NCBI GenBank assembly: GCA_002392765.1
Contig: DGHT01000027.1
Coordinates: 1 to 49,074, forward strand
DNA from: Verrucomicrobia bacterium UBA3841
Lineage (GTDB): Bacteria; Verrucomicrobiota; Kiritimatiellia; RFP12; UBA1067
Length of the DNA: 49,074 nucleotides
Direction: 5' to 3'
A program made the position numbers and the translations under genes. Positions 9,085-17,549 of the stretch are shown in pieces; positions within the stretch are counted from its first letter, which is position 1; each line of letters starts with the position of its first letter. Below the pieces are notes generated by a model. It saw only the letters and a list, made by a program, of their open reading frames with translations. It did not search any database and had not been told where the DNA came from.

Positions 9085-11304
9085 TCAATCGGCGAAGAAC
9101 GCCGTCTTCTCGACCGTCACGCGCGCGCGGCAACGGATGTCGGCCGAGGACGCGCCGATCAGGATGTCGTAATCGCCCGCGTCGGTGCGGAACCTGTTTG
9201 AAAAATCATCCCAGTACGCCAGATCGCGCACCGTCAGCGGCAGCACGACCATCCGCGTCTCGCCCGGGGCCAGCGCCACTTTCGCGAACGCCTTCAGCTC
9301 CTTCGCGCACCGTTCGACCGTGGCGCCGGGATAGGCCGCGTACAGCTGCACGACCTCCTTGCCCGCGACCTTGCCCGTGTTGGTGACGGGCACCATCACT
9401 CTCCACTCTCCATTCTCAACTCTCAACTTTCCACTCGCCACTTTCAACTCTCCAAATTCAAACGTCGTGTAGCTCAGACCGTGGCCGAACGGGAAGAGCG
9501 GGCGGATGCCCGCGTGGTCGTGCCAGCGGTAGCCCGTGTAGAAGCGCTCGTTGTAGATGACGTTCGTCGCGTTGTAGGTGCCGCACTGCGCCACGGCGGT
9601 ATCGGCGTAGCGGACCGGCCAGGTCTGGGCGAGCCGTCCGCACGGGTTCACGTCGCCGAAGAGGACGTCGCAGATCGCGTTCCCCTCCTCCATGCCGAGA
9701 TACGACGTCTGGATCAGCGTGTCCGCCTTGTCCGTCCACGTGTAGCCGACGGGCGTGCCGCTGCGCGAGATGACGACCGTGCGCGGCCGCTTCCAGTCGA
9801 GGATCGTGTGCATCGCCTTCTGGAGCGGCGCGGGCAGGTCGAACGCGACGCGGTCGCGCCCTTCGCCCTCCATGTTCTCCTGCACGCCCAGCTCCGTGCC
9901 GACAAAGACAAAGACGGTGTCGGCCGCCTCCGCCGCCGCGCGCAGCTCCGCCTCGTCGCAGAACGCCTCCTCCGTCTTCATCTCGACGTGCGCGCCCGCC
10001 TCGGTAGCGTTCGTCGCGTCCGTCTCGGCCAGCTCCGTCCGGGCGCAGAACGGCAGGAGCGTGATTTCGGCCGCGGGAAGCCGGTTGGTCAGCGCCGCGA
10101 AGAACGTGACTTCATACGGCACGTTCCCTTCGGCCGAGCCGCCTTTGCGGCACTGCGGTTCGTCGGCGAGCGAGCCGATCACCAGCACCTTCTTCAGCGA
10201 CCGTTCGTTCAGCGGCAGGACGGCGCGGTCGTTCTTGAGAAGGACGATCGATTCGGCGCCTTCCTGCCGGGCGACGCGCTGGTGCTCGGGCGTGTTGCGC
10301 GCGCCGCGCCTGCGCGCGGCGCCGGTCAGGAAGCCGGTCTTCGCCATGACGAACAGCGTGCGCAGCGCCATGTCATCGACCGTCGCCGCCGGCACGTCGC
10401 CGCGTTCCACGGCCTCGGCGAGCGGAAACGCCCCCGTCCGGGGATTGCAGATGCGCCGGATCCGCTCCCCGCAGTGCATCTCGATGCCGCCGCCGTTGGT
10501 CGCCGCGAACGCCGTCGAATGCTGGCCGCCCCAGTCCGTCACGAGAAGGCCCTTGAATCCCCACCGGTCGCGCAAGAGCCCCTTCTGCACATACCTGTTC
10601 TCGCTCGCCCAGATGCCGTCGATCCGGTTGTAGCTCGTCATCACGGCGAGGACGCCCGCCTCCTTGACGGCGGCGCGGAAGGCGGGCAGGTAGATTTCGT
10701 TCAGCGTGCGGTCGTCCACATGCGTGTCGACCGTGCCGCGCGCCAGCTCCTGGTCGTTCAGGCAGAAGTGCTTCACCGTGGCGGCGACATCGAAACTCTG
10801 CACGCCCTTGATCAGCGGCACGCACAGCTTCGCCGCGAGGACGGGATCCTCGCCGAGATACTCCCAGTTCCGTCCGCACAGCGGCGTGCGCAGGATGTTG
10901 ACGCCCGGACCGAGCAGCTGGTCGACGCCCCGGTCGCGGCACTCCGCGCCCAGCACTTCGCCGTGGCGGCGCGCCCAGTTGACGTCCCACGTCTGCGCGA
11001 GCGCCGAGAGCGACGGCAGGCGCGTGTTCTCCGTCTGCGGTTCGACATAGTCCCAGCCCCACCGGTCGAGCGACGCGCGGACGGTCGAGCTCGAATCGCT
11101 CATCGTCCATTCGCGCGCCGTGGCCGCGCCCGGCACCGCCGGGAGCGTCATCGTCCCCGAGCCCGCGAGGAGGCGCGTCTTTTCGCGCAGCGTCAGTTTC
11201 GCCAGCGTCGCGCGGGCGGCCGCGAGCGCCGCGTCGTCGTCGAGCATCGCGTCGGCGGCCAGCGCCGCCGCCAGCACCGCACAGAAGATCACAGTCCGTT
11301 TCAT
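9085..11304 (-). CDS. Secreted GH3 beta-glucosidase-type glycoside hydrolase
   Basis: This 739-residue protein has the normal GH3 order. A signal peptide (MKRTVIFCAVLAAALAADAM) is followed by the N-terminal TIM barrel, with RTPLCGRNWEYLGEDP, HFCLNDQE and VTDWGG near residue 256, whose Asp is the catalytic nucleophile. The alpha/beta sandwich (ESIVLLKNDRAVLPL, VVISRSGTPVGYTW) comes next, then the fibronectin-III-like domain (LFPFGHGLSYTTFEF, GKEVVQLY). Bases 9393-9455, encoding part of the FN3 domain, are an AT-richer repeat unlike the very GC-rich remainder, but the frame stays open. It is the last gene of the sialoglycan block, 49 bases after the phosphoesterase. The substrate is a beta-linked glucose, xylose or N-acetylglucosamine; sequence alone does not decide. 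Confidence 0.9.
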   Translation of the reverse strand: MKRTVIFCAVLAAALAADAMLDDDAALAAARATLAKLTLREKTRLLAGSGTMTLPAVPGAATAREWTMSDSSSTVRASLDRWGWDYVEPQTENTRLPSLSALAQTWDVNWARRHGEVLGAECRDRGVDQLLGPGVNILRTPLCGRNWEYLGEDPVLAAKLCVPLIKGVQSFDVAATVKHFCLNDQELARGTVDTHVDDRTLNEIYLPAFRAAVKEAGVLAVMTSYNRIDGIWASENRYVQKGLLRDRWGFKGLLVTDWGGQHSTAFAATNGGGIEMHCGERIRRICNPRTGAFPLAEAVERGDVPAATVDDMALRTLFVMAKTGFLTGAARRRGARNTPEHQRVARQEGAESIVLLKNDRAVLPLNERSLKKVLVIGSLADEPQCRKGGSAEGNVPYEVTFFAALTNRLPAAEITLLPFCARTELAETDATNATEAGAHVEMKTEEAFCDEAELRAAAEAADTVFVFVGTELGVQENMEGEGRDRVAFDLPAPLQKAMHTILDWKRPRTVVISRSGTPVGYTWTDKADTLIQTSYLGMEEGNAICDVLFGDVNPCGRLAQTWPVRYADTAVAQCGTYNATNVIYNERFYTGYRWHDHAGIRPLFPFGHGLSYTTFEFGELKVASGKLRVENGEWRVMVPVTNTGKVAGKEVVQLYAAYPGATVERCAKELKAFAKVALAPGETRMVVLPLTVRDLAYWDDFSNRFRTDAGDYDILIGASSADIRCRARVTVEKTAFFAD
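9393..9455. repeat. In-frame pyrimidine-rich microsatellite-like repeat inside GH3
   Basis: On the plus strand the stretch is built from short variations on ctctccactctc and ctcaactctcaac. It encodes roughly ELKVASGKLRVENGEWRV in the FN3 domain and uses AGA, TTG and GTG codons that are rare in the rest of this gene. Similar low-complexity stretches occur at 23618-23660 and 38619-38650. Confidence 0.6.
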
Positions 11305-11353
11305 GTCGTTTTATTTGAAAAGATTGACGGTGTCGACGCCCGGAACGGGCGCG

Positions 11354-12367
11354 TCAGGCCAGCTTGTCGAACGGGAACGTGAGCCGCCGGCCGTGACGCT
11401 CCTTCACGAGCCGGTCCCAGAGCGGCAGCCGCTCCGCCTTCGGCACCTGAACGGGGAAGTAGTAGTCGCGCGCCACCTGGGCGAGCTCCAGCCGGTCGTC
11501 GAACGCGCGCACCACGCCGAAGCCGATGTCGCGGTCCATGCCCATGGAGGGAATGCCGACCATCCGGATCATCGTCTTGCGGGCGTAGCTGCTGAACAGG
11601 ATGTTCTCCTGCCAGCTGTGGTTGTGCCCGTGCAGGAAGCCGCAGACCTTCGGCGACTTGACCATCTGCTTGTTGATCCCGATCGACCAGGCCGGATGGT
11701 GGGCGCAAACGAGCGCGGGGCGCGCCGTGTCCGCCAGGAACGCATCGAGCCACTTCGCCTGCTCCGCGCCCAGTTCGCATTTGCCGCGCCCGACGCTGTT
11801 GTCGTCCGCCGCCGGATCCGGCTCGACGAGCGAATCGAGCAGGATCATGTCGAACGTCGGCAGGCGGGTGACGGAGGCGAACCGCCCCGCGACCGGCGAC
11901 GGCGCGATCCAGTCGCCCAGCACCTTCGCCATCGGCGCGCGCCGGTCGTGGTTGCCGGCCGTCACGACGAGCCGGATGCCGGCGGCGGCGAGCGGGTTCA
12001 GAATCTCCTGCGCGATCTCGTAGTCGCGCGCTTCTCCGAAGCAGACGGATATGTCGCCCAGCACGAAGACGTGCGCCGGGAGCGTTTTCATCCCCAGAAT
12101 CTCGGCGACGAGACGGCGCGCCGTGTCATTGATGTAGTCGTAGCTGCGGTCCGTCTTGAACGTCTGCTCCGCCCACGGCTGACCCACATGCAGGTCGCTC
12201 ATCACGACGCAGAGATTCGGATCGAGGATCGGGCGCGACGACTCCGGCGCGACGTCGTCGGACGGGCGGGCGGCTCCCCGCGCGCCGCCCGCGACCATTG
12301 CGCCGAATCCGGCGGCGGCGACCTCCCGGAGGAACGTCCGCCGCGTGAAAGTGATCGATTCCGCCAT
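11354..12367 (-). CDS. Tat-exported calcineurin-like metallophosphoesterase
   Basis: This 337-residue phosphoesterase is probably exported folded: residues 9-30 (RRTFLREVAAAGFGAMVAGG) form a twin-arginine signal. The metal-binding motifs are in the usual order: SDLHVG at 57-62, GDI at 104-106, GNHD at 138-141, CAHHP, and GHNHSW near 248. It is close to the cyclic-nucleotide or sugar-phosphate metallophosphoesterases often found in polysaccharide loci, but the substrate is not visible. It begins one base after the stop of the LamG-like gene, so the two are probably co-transcribed and coupled. Confidence 0.86.
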   Translation of the reverse strand: MAESITFTRRTFLREVAAAGFGAMVAGGARGAARPSDDVAPESSRPILDPNLCVVMSDLHVGQPWAEQTFKTDRSYDYINDTARRLVAEILGMKTLPAHVFVLGDISVCFGEARDYEIAQEILNPLAAAGIRLVVTAGNHDRRAPMAKVLGDWIAPSPVAGRFASVTRLPTFDMILLDSLVEPDPAADDNSVGRGKCELGAEQAKWLDAFLADTARPALVCAHHPAWSIGINKQMVKSPKVCGFLHGHNHSWQENILFSSYARKTMIRMVGIPSMGMDRDIGFGVVRAFDDRLELAQVARDYYFPVQVPKAERLPLWDRLVKERHGRRLTFPFDKLA

Positions 12368-12368
12368 A

Positions 12369-13724
12369 TTATCTGAGTATCACTTTTATCCCCTTGCGCG
12401 ATTCCTTCCAATCATACGCGCCGGTCGTGTCCCAGCGGATGTAGTAAATGTTGAATGCTCCGCCAACGGTGGTTCCGGGAATTCCAAAGCGAACCATGTT
12501 GAAATTTGCCCCGGTCCATGTTTGGTTGCCGCCCAGATTTTCGCCGATTTTCACGCCATCGCGCCAAACGGTGAAGCCGGTGCTCGAAGCTCCGTCGTAC
12601 GTGATGCGAAAGACATGCTTGCGGTCGCTGTTGTCGGAAGAATCCAGTTCGATGTTGGCATCCATTGAGGATGTCGGCTGCCAATAGACATGGTTCATTC
12701 CGATATTGAGAACGCCACTGCCCGTGTCGCGCGGAGTGGCGGCCCAGAATTGGAGAGTCCGGTCGCCATTTCCCAGTGTGCAACTGTTGATTTTAGCCGC
12801 GAACTCGACCGTGAACGCCGTGTCTGCCGTCACGCTGTTTTTCCAAGCGGAGTCAGTCGTACGCCAATAGGGCTGCTTGCCGTTTGGAACGACGGAAAGA
12901 ACACCATTCATGGCAATGGTTGCGCCGGACTGGCCGCTGATCGTCCAGTCGGAGGCGTTCGCCGAAGCCGAAATCCTGGTGTCATCGGCGTCCATTTCGT
13001 ATTTGACGGGGAAGTCGATCGACGCCTTCGGCACCGGCACCGGGACGTACGCGCCCTTCGTGAAACGAAGATAGTCGATTTGCGCCTTGCCCGTCCAGCC
13101 ACCGCCGGGAGAACCGAGCAACATTCGATAAAGCGTGGATTTGTCGTACGTAAAGCCCGTGCCCAGATTTGACGCCACAAGGACGCCGTCCACCCACACG
13201 GCGTGCGTCGCCTTGCCCCCTTCGCGGGCGATGCGATACGTATGCCAGGCCGAAGTGTCCAGATTCGTGAGCGTCGTGCCGTTCCACCCGATTTTGTCGC
13301 CGAAGAGGTTCAGGCGGGCATAGACCTTCGAATCGCTGGGTCCGGCCTCGATGCAGATCGCGCCGTTGTTACCGGTGCATGCGGTCACCTTGACGCGCGC
13401 CTCCACGGTGAAACCGTCTGCGGAGGAAGCTCCGAGAGCTCGCCAAATGTCGCCATTGGTCCCGACATCCTGATTGCTGATGAGATTCTTGCCGTTGCTG
13501 GAAGCGTCGATGGTCATCGCCCCATCGCCGAGGGTGAAGAAGTTGTCGTTCCACCCCGTGAAGTCATACGCCCCGCCTGCGTCGAGATCCTGCTGGTCAG
13601 GACGAACATCCATCTCGTACTTGTACGTGAACTGCGACGAGTCGCGAGCTTCGATTGCTCGAGCGGACATGACCGAACCGGCAGTTACGGCGACCGTCAG
13701 GATTGGGATGAGTCTTTTTTTCAT
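12369..13724 (-). CDS. Secreted two-domain LamG/concanavalin-like protein
   Basis: This 451-residue exported protein has a signal peptide (residues 1-23, ending SARA) and two jelly-roll lectin-like repeats, ~30-230 and ~240-440. Each runs from FTVEARVKV or FTVEFAAKI through HTYRIAREGG or HVFRITYDGA to a decorated exposed loop (VWVDGVLV, VWRDGVKIG). The repeats are paralogous and suggest carbohydrate binding; no catalytic residues are recognised. The C-terminus is KGIKVILR, resembling the end of the PA14 protein (FIIILR), possibly a shared sorting or barrel-closing end. AAAGGAA lies upstream of the ATG. Its base composition is visibly less GC-rich than its neighbours. Confidence 0.78.
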   Translation of the reverse strand: MKKRLIPILTVAVTAGSVMSARAIEARDSSQFTYKYEMDVRPDQQDLDAGGAYDFTGWNDNFFTLGDGAMTIDASSNGKNLISNQDVGTNGDIWRALGASSADGFTVEARVKVTACTGNNGAICIEAGPSDSKVYARLNLFGDKIGWNGTTLTNLDTSAWHTYRIAREGGKATHAVWVDGVLVASNLGTGFTYDKSTLYRMLLGSPGGGWTGKAQIDYLRFTKGAYVPVPVPKASIDFPVKYEMDADDTRISASANASDWTISGQSGATIAMNGVLSVVPNGKQPYWRTTDSAWKNSVTADTAFTVEFAAKINSCTLGNGDRTLQFWAATPRDTGSGVLNIGMNHVYWQPTSSMDANIELDSSDNSDRKHVFRITYDGASSTGFTVWRDGVKIGENLGGNQTWTGANFNMVRFGIPGTTVGGAFNIYYIRWDTTGAYDWKESRKGIKVILR

Positions 13725-13778
13725 CTTGATGTTCCTTTCTGATTATGTCGTGTTGTTGTATCTTGAGAAGTGTTTTTG

Positions 13779-16700
13779 TCACGGGTTGGTTGGCGACGAC
13801 CGCCGGGCGCGGTCGCGTGCAAATCGGTTGGACTTCATGACAAGCTCGCACACGCGTCTGGCGCTCTCGCGGATGCGCGTGAGCGACAGATAGCAGCGGT
13901 TGTAGGCGAAGAGCGCCTCGTCGACGGCGTCGCCGCGCTTGAGCATGTTGCGGTTCGTGTCCTCGATGTCCTTGGGCATCTTCACGTCGTTGCCGGCGCC
14001 GATCTCGCGCCACATGGGGATCGTCGTGAGCCAGTCGGTGATCGCGAGGCCCCTGTAGCCCCACTCGTCGCGCAGGATGCCGGTGACTAGCCCGTAGTTC
14101 TCGCCCGCGTTGTAGCCGTTGACGCCGTTGTAGCTCGTCATGACGGCCCAGGGCGCGGCGTCCTTGACGGCCCGCTCGAAGCCGCGCAGGTAGATTTCGC
14201 GGAAGGCGCGCTCCGAGACGACGTCCTTCTGGATGCGCCGCGTCGTTTCGCGTCCGTTTCCGGCGAAGTGCTTGAGCGTCGCGCCGACGCCCCGGCTCTG
14301 TACGCCGCGGACATACGCCGCCGCCGCGACGCCGGAGACGAGCGGATCTTCGCTGAAATACTCGAAGTTGCGCCCGCACAGCGGATGGCGGTGGATGCAC
14401 ATGCCGGGCGCGAGCAGCAGGTCGAACCCGGCCTCCGCCGCCTCGTCGCCGATCGCCGCGCCGATGTCGCGCACGAGCGGCGCGTCGAACGTGCAGGCGA
14501 GCAGCGCCGCGCACGGGAAGAAGGTGGACGGCGCTTCGCGGCGGACGCCCGCCGGACCGTCGCACGTCTGCACGGCGGAGATGCCGAACTTCTCCAGCGC
14601 GCCGATGGAGCCGGTCCCGGCCGGATCCTCGCGCAGATGGCCGAAGAGGAGATGCAGCATCTCCTGAAGCGACATGCCGTCCAGGAGGTCGTCGAGTGTC
14701 GCGCGGCCGTCGGCGACATCGAAGAGCGTCACCGCGACCGTGTCGAGGGCGTTCGTCCGCACCGGCACGAGCTGCGGCTCTTCCACGTGGCCGGGGTAGA
14801 TCGTGTGGAGCGTCTGGAAGGTGCCGTCGGCCTTGAGCCGCCGCGCCAGACGGTCGGCCTGCAGCTTGAGCCCGGGCGCGGCCAGCACCTTCTCCTGCGG
14901 CACGTCGAACGAACCGACTTCCGCCGCGTCGCGGACGGAGCCGCCGACAAAGACGGAATAGCGCCCCTTGTCCAGAATCCACGCGCCGACGGTCGGGGAC
15001 GTCTCGTCATCGTCGAAGAACGCGAGGTCGCTCTGCGGGAACGCGAGCGTCACCGTTTCGCTTTCGCCGGGCTGCAGCAGACGCGTTTTCGCGTAGGCCC
15101 TGAGTTCGCGCGCGGGATGCTCCGCCCTTCCGCCTTCCAGCGATGTATAGCACAGGACGCTCCGCTTCCCCGCGACCGCGCCCTGATTGACGACGGTGAC
15201 ATCGAGCGCGATCGTGTCCTCTCCGATCCGGATGTCCGACGTCTGAAGTCCGAAGTCCGTGTACGACAGCCCGTGCCCGAACGGATAGACCACCTTGTCC
15301 GCCGCGCCGGGAATCGTCTCGAAATAGCGGTAGCCGACGAAGATGCCTTCTTCGTACGGCACGTACCAGCGCGACTCCCGCCAGCCGCGGTGCGTCGGAT
15401 AGTCGTCGACCCGTTCGGCAATCGTCTCCGCCAGACGGCCCGACGGGTTGACCTTGCCCGAAAGGACGTCGCCGATCGCCGCGCCGCCCTCGCCGCCGGG
15501 GTACCACGCCCAGAGGACGGCGTCCACGGCCGCGTCGTCCGCCAGCGGTTTCAGATTGAAGACGTGTCCGCCGCCGCAGAGCGCGATGATGCGCTTGAAG
15601 CCGGCGGCCTTGATCTCCGCGAGCGCGGCGCGCTCGGCGTCCGTGAACGCATAGACGCCGTCCGGGGAATCTTCGCCCTCCAGCGCGTCGCGGACAACGA
15701 CGAAGACGGCCGTTTCGCGGCAGGCGGGGTCGATCGTGAAACCGGCTTCGGCGAGCCCGTCCGCCAGCGTGACGCGGCGGACGGCGTTGACGCCGGACGA
15801 GCCACCTCCGCCCGGCTTCAGGCCGTCCGTCGCGCCGAACAGCGCAAGGGTCGAACCGGGCGCGAGCGGCAGCGCGCCGTTGTTCTTGAGCAGCACGAGC
15901 CCGTCGGCGGCGGCGCGGCGCGACAGCGCGGAATGTCCGTAGAACCAGTCGAGCGGAATCTTGACGAGACGCGCGTGCGCGAGCATGTCGTAGGCGCAGT
16001 AGCCGAGCAGCACCGTTCCGTCGTCCAGCGGCTGGATCGCCGTGTAGCAGAACCAGCCGTTCGGATCGTCCTCGACCATCCGGACGCCGTGCCAGGTGCG
16101 CCCGTCGTCGGACGACAGCGCCGCGGCGAGCGGCGAGCGCCAGCCGTTCGCCCACACGTGTTCCGTCGGACGGTGCGTTTTCATTTCGGGGCGCGCGCCG
16201 TGATCGTTCCAGAGCGCCAGCAGGTCGCCCGTCGGCAGACGCTTGATGCTCGCCGGGGAAAGCGGCGAGACGAGCGGCGAGGGCGCGGGTTCGCTCCACG
16301 TGTCGCCGCGGTCGGTCGAACGGCTGAAATACTGGCAGCCGGCGTTCGTGCGGATCCAGAGGAGCACGCTCCCGTCCGTGCATTCCACGACGCCCGGCTC
16401 CTGGGCGGCAAAGGTGCGGCCGTCCGCGCCGCGCACGGACAGAACGCTTGGACCGCGCCGCCATGTCGCGCCGTTGTCGTCGGACGAATACGTCAGGACG
16501 ACGCCGGTGTTGTCGAACTGGCCGTCCGGGAACGTGTGCTTCGACACGGCGAAGAGGAGCCGCCCGTCGCGCAGCTGGATGACGCGGTCGTTGTTGAGGA
16601 CATAGTAGGCGATCTCGTCGGTGATGCACGCGACCGGCTCGCTCCAGGTGCGCCCTTCGTCGAACGAGCGGCGCATGACGGGCCGGCAGTCGGCGAGCGA

Positions 16701-17549
16701 ATTCTTGACTAGATAGAAAAGCGCGATCTCGCCGCTCTTGAGCCGCAGGAGGCTGACGCTCATCACGTTCATCCCGCCCGGATTGCGGACGATGATCTCG
16801 TCCGTGTCGGACCAGGTGGCGCCGTTGTCGGACGAATAACGCGCGGCGATCTCGGCGGCGGCGTGGTCCGACTTGGATTCGCCGCAGTAGCGCGAGTACG
16901 CGAACAGGATCCGTCCGTCCTTGAGCGGCAGGAACGCGCCTTCGCTGTTGCGCGGGTTGCCGGGGCCGGGCGGCAGGTCGAGCGTCCGGACGACACCGGC
17001 CGCGGGACTGGCCAGCACTTTCAGCACGACCTTGCGGATCGTGCGCGGCGCGCCGTCGGCCAGGCCGGGCGCGTGACCGCCGTCCGGCGGGAAGAAGGCC
17101 GCGAATTCGCCCGGGCGGACGTCGAGGCGCTCGCCGGCGGCGCGCCACAGGACGATGTCGCGGTCCGGCAGGAAGCGCTGCGCCGTTTCCCGCGGCGGAA
17201 CCATCGACCCCAGCGTTTCCGGCCCGGACAGCGGCACATGCACGTCGATGTACGCATGGTGCGCCTCGAAGAGATTGTCGTCGGTCCACGGCCGGAGCGT
17301 GGCGTCGAACACGTTCGCCCAGCAGTTCGAGCCGTCGATTTCATAGCGGCCCGGCGCAAGGGTGTTCAGATCGGGACGGTCCAGAAACGCGAACGCCTTT
17401 TCAAGGTGCGGATTGAGCGCGAAGAGCCGCGCCGCCTCGGCCACGGGCGCGACGACGACGGAAGGACACGCGTCCGTCGCGGCGACCGGCCGTGCGGGAA
17501 GTCCCGCGAACGCAAGTGCGAGCGCGAGCGCGAATCCGCATCTAGGCAT
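13779..17549 (-). CDS. Triple fusion: YhcH/NanQ-like + sialidase (BNR) + domain-swapped GH3
   Basis: This 1256-residue exported protein joins three sialoglycan functions. Residues 1-25 are a signal peptide. Residues ~30-185 match the YhcH/YjgK/YiaL family (GRYEIDGSNCWANVF, FEAHHAYIDVHVPLSG, GEFAAFFPPDGGHAPG), which includes the sialic acid anomerase NanQ. Residues ~190-555 form a BNR sialidase propeller with five Asp boxes (SSDNGATW, SFDEGRTW, SSDDNGATW, STDRGDTW, SSDDGRTW) at about 242, 300, 356, 413 and 479. The remainder is GH3 in reversed order: the C-terminal sandwich (DGLVLLKNNGALPL) and FN3 first, then the TIM barrel, with AITDW near 1170 carrying the nucleophile Asp. The ATG at 17549 has GGAGAG upstream; a TTG at 17564 is less likely. 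It overlaps the lyase gene by eight bases. Reversed GH3 order is known in other bacteria; the triple fusion is the oddity. Confidence 0.85.
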   Translation of the reverse strand: MPRCGFALALALAFAGLPARPVAATDACPSVVVAPVAEAARLFALNPHLEKAFAFLDRPDLNTLAPGRYEIDGSNCWANVFDATLRPWTDDNLFEAHHAYIDVHVPLSGPETLGSMVPPRETAQRFLPDRDIVLWRAAGERLDVRPGEFAAFFPPDGGHAPGLADGAPRTIRKVVLKVLASPAAGVVRTLDLPPGPGNPRNSEGAFLPLKDGRILFAYSRYCGESKSDHAAAEIAARYSSDNGATWSDTDEIIVRNPGGMNVMSVSLLRLKSGEIALFYLVKNSLADCRPVMRRSFDEGRTWSEPVACITDEIAYYVLNNDRVIQLRDGRLLFAVSKHTFPDGQFDNTGVVLTYSSDDNGATWRRGPSVLSVRGADGRTFAAQEPGVVECTDGSVLLWIRTNAGCQYFSRSTDRGDTWSEPAPSPLVSPLSPASIKRLPTGDLLALWNDHGARPEMKTHRPTEHVWANGWRSPLAAALSSDDGRTWHGVRMVEDDPNGWFCYTAIQPLDDGTVLLGYCAYDMLAHARLVKIPLDWFYGHSALSRRAAADGLVLLKNNGALPLAPGSTLALFGATDGLKPGGGGSSGVNAVRRVTLADGLAEAGFTIDPACRETAVFVVVRDALEGEDSPDGVYAFTDAERAALAEIKAAGFKRIIALCGGGHVFNLKPLADDAAVDAVLWAWYPGGEGGAAIGDVLSGKVNPSGRLAETIAERVDDYPTHRGWRESRWYVPYEEGIFVGYRYFETIPGAADKVVYPFGHGLSYTDFGLQTSDIRIGEDTIALDVTVVNQGAVAGKRSVLCYTSLEGGRAEHPARELRAYAKTRLLQPGESETVTLAFPQSDLAFFDDDETSPTVGAWILDKGRYSVFVGGSVRDAAEVGSFDVPQEKVLAAPGLKLQADRLARRLKADGTFQTLHTIYPGHVEEPQLVPVRTNALDTVAVTLFDVADGRATLDDLLDGMSLQEMLHLLFGHLREDPAGTGSIGALEKFGISAVQTCDGPAGVRREAPSTFFPCAALLACTFDAPLVRDIGAAIGDEAAEAGFDLLLAPGMCIHRHPLCGRNFEYFSEDPLVSGVAAAAYVRGVQSRGVGATLKHFAGNGRETTRRIQKDVVSERAFREIYLRGFERAVKDAAPWAVMTSYNGVNGYNAGENYGLVTGILRDEWGYRGLAITDWLTTIPMWREIGAGNDVKMPKDIEDTNRNMLKRGDAVDEALFAYNRCYLSLTRIRESARRVCELVMKSNRFARDRARRSSPTNP

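Noticed and set aside
9481..11382. Long plus-strand open frame opposite the GH3 gene
   Set aside because: It is Arg-rich, lacks any recognisable domain and mirrors the third-position GC bias of the minus-strand GH3 gene.
14268..16712. 814-codon plus-strand open frame opposite the triple-fusion gene
   Set aside because: Composition is dominated by Arg, Ala and Val as expected for an antisense shadow; the minus strand has clear sialidase and GH3 motifs.
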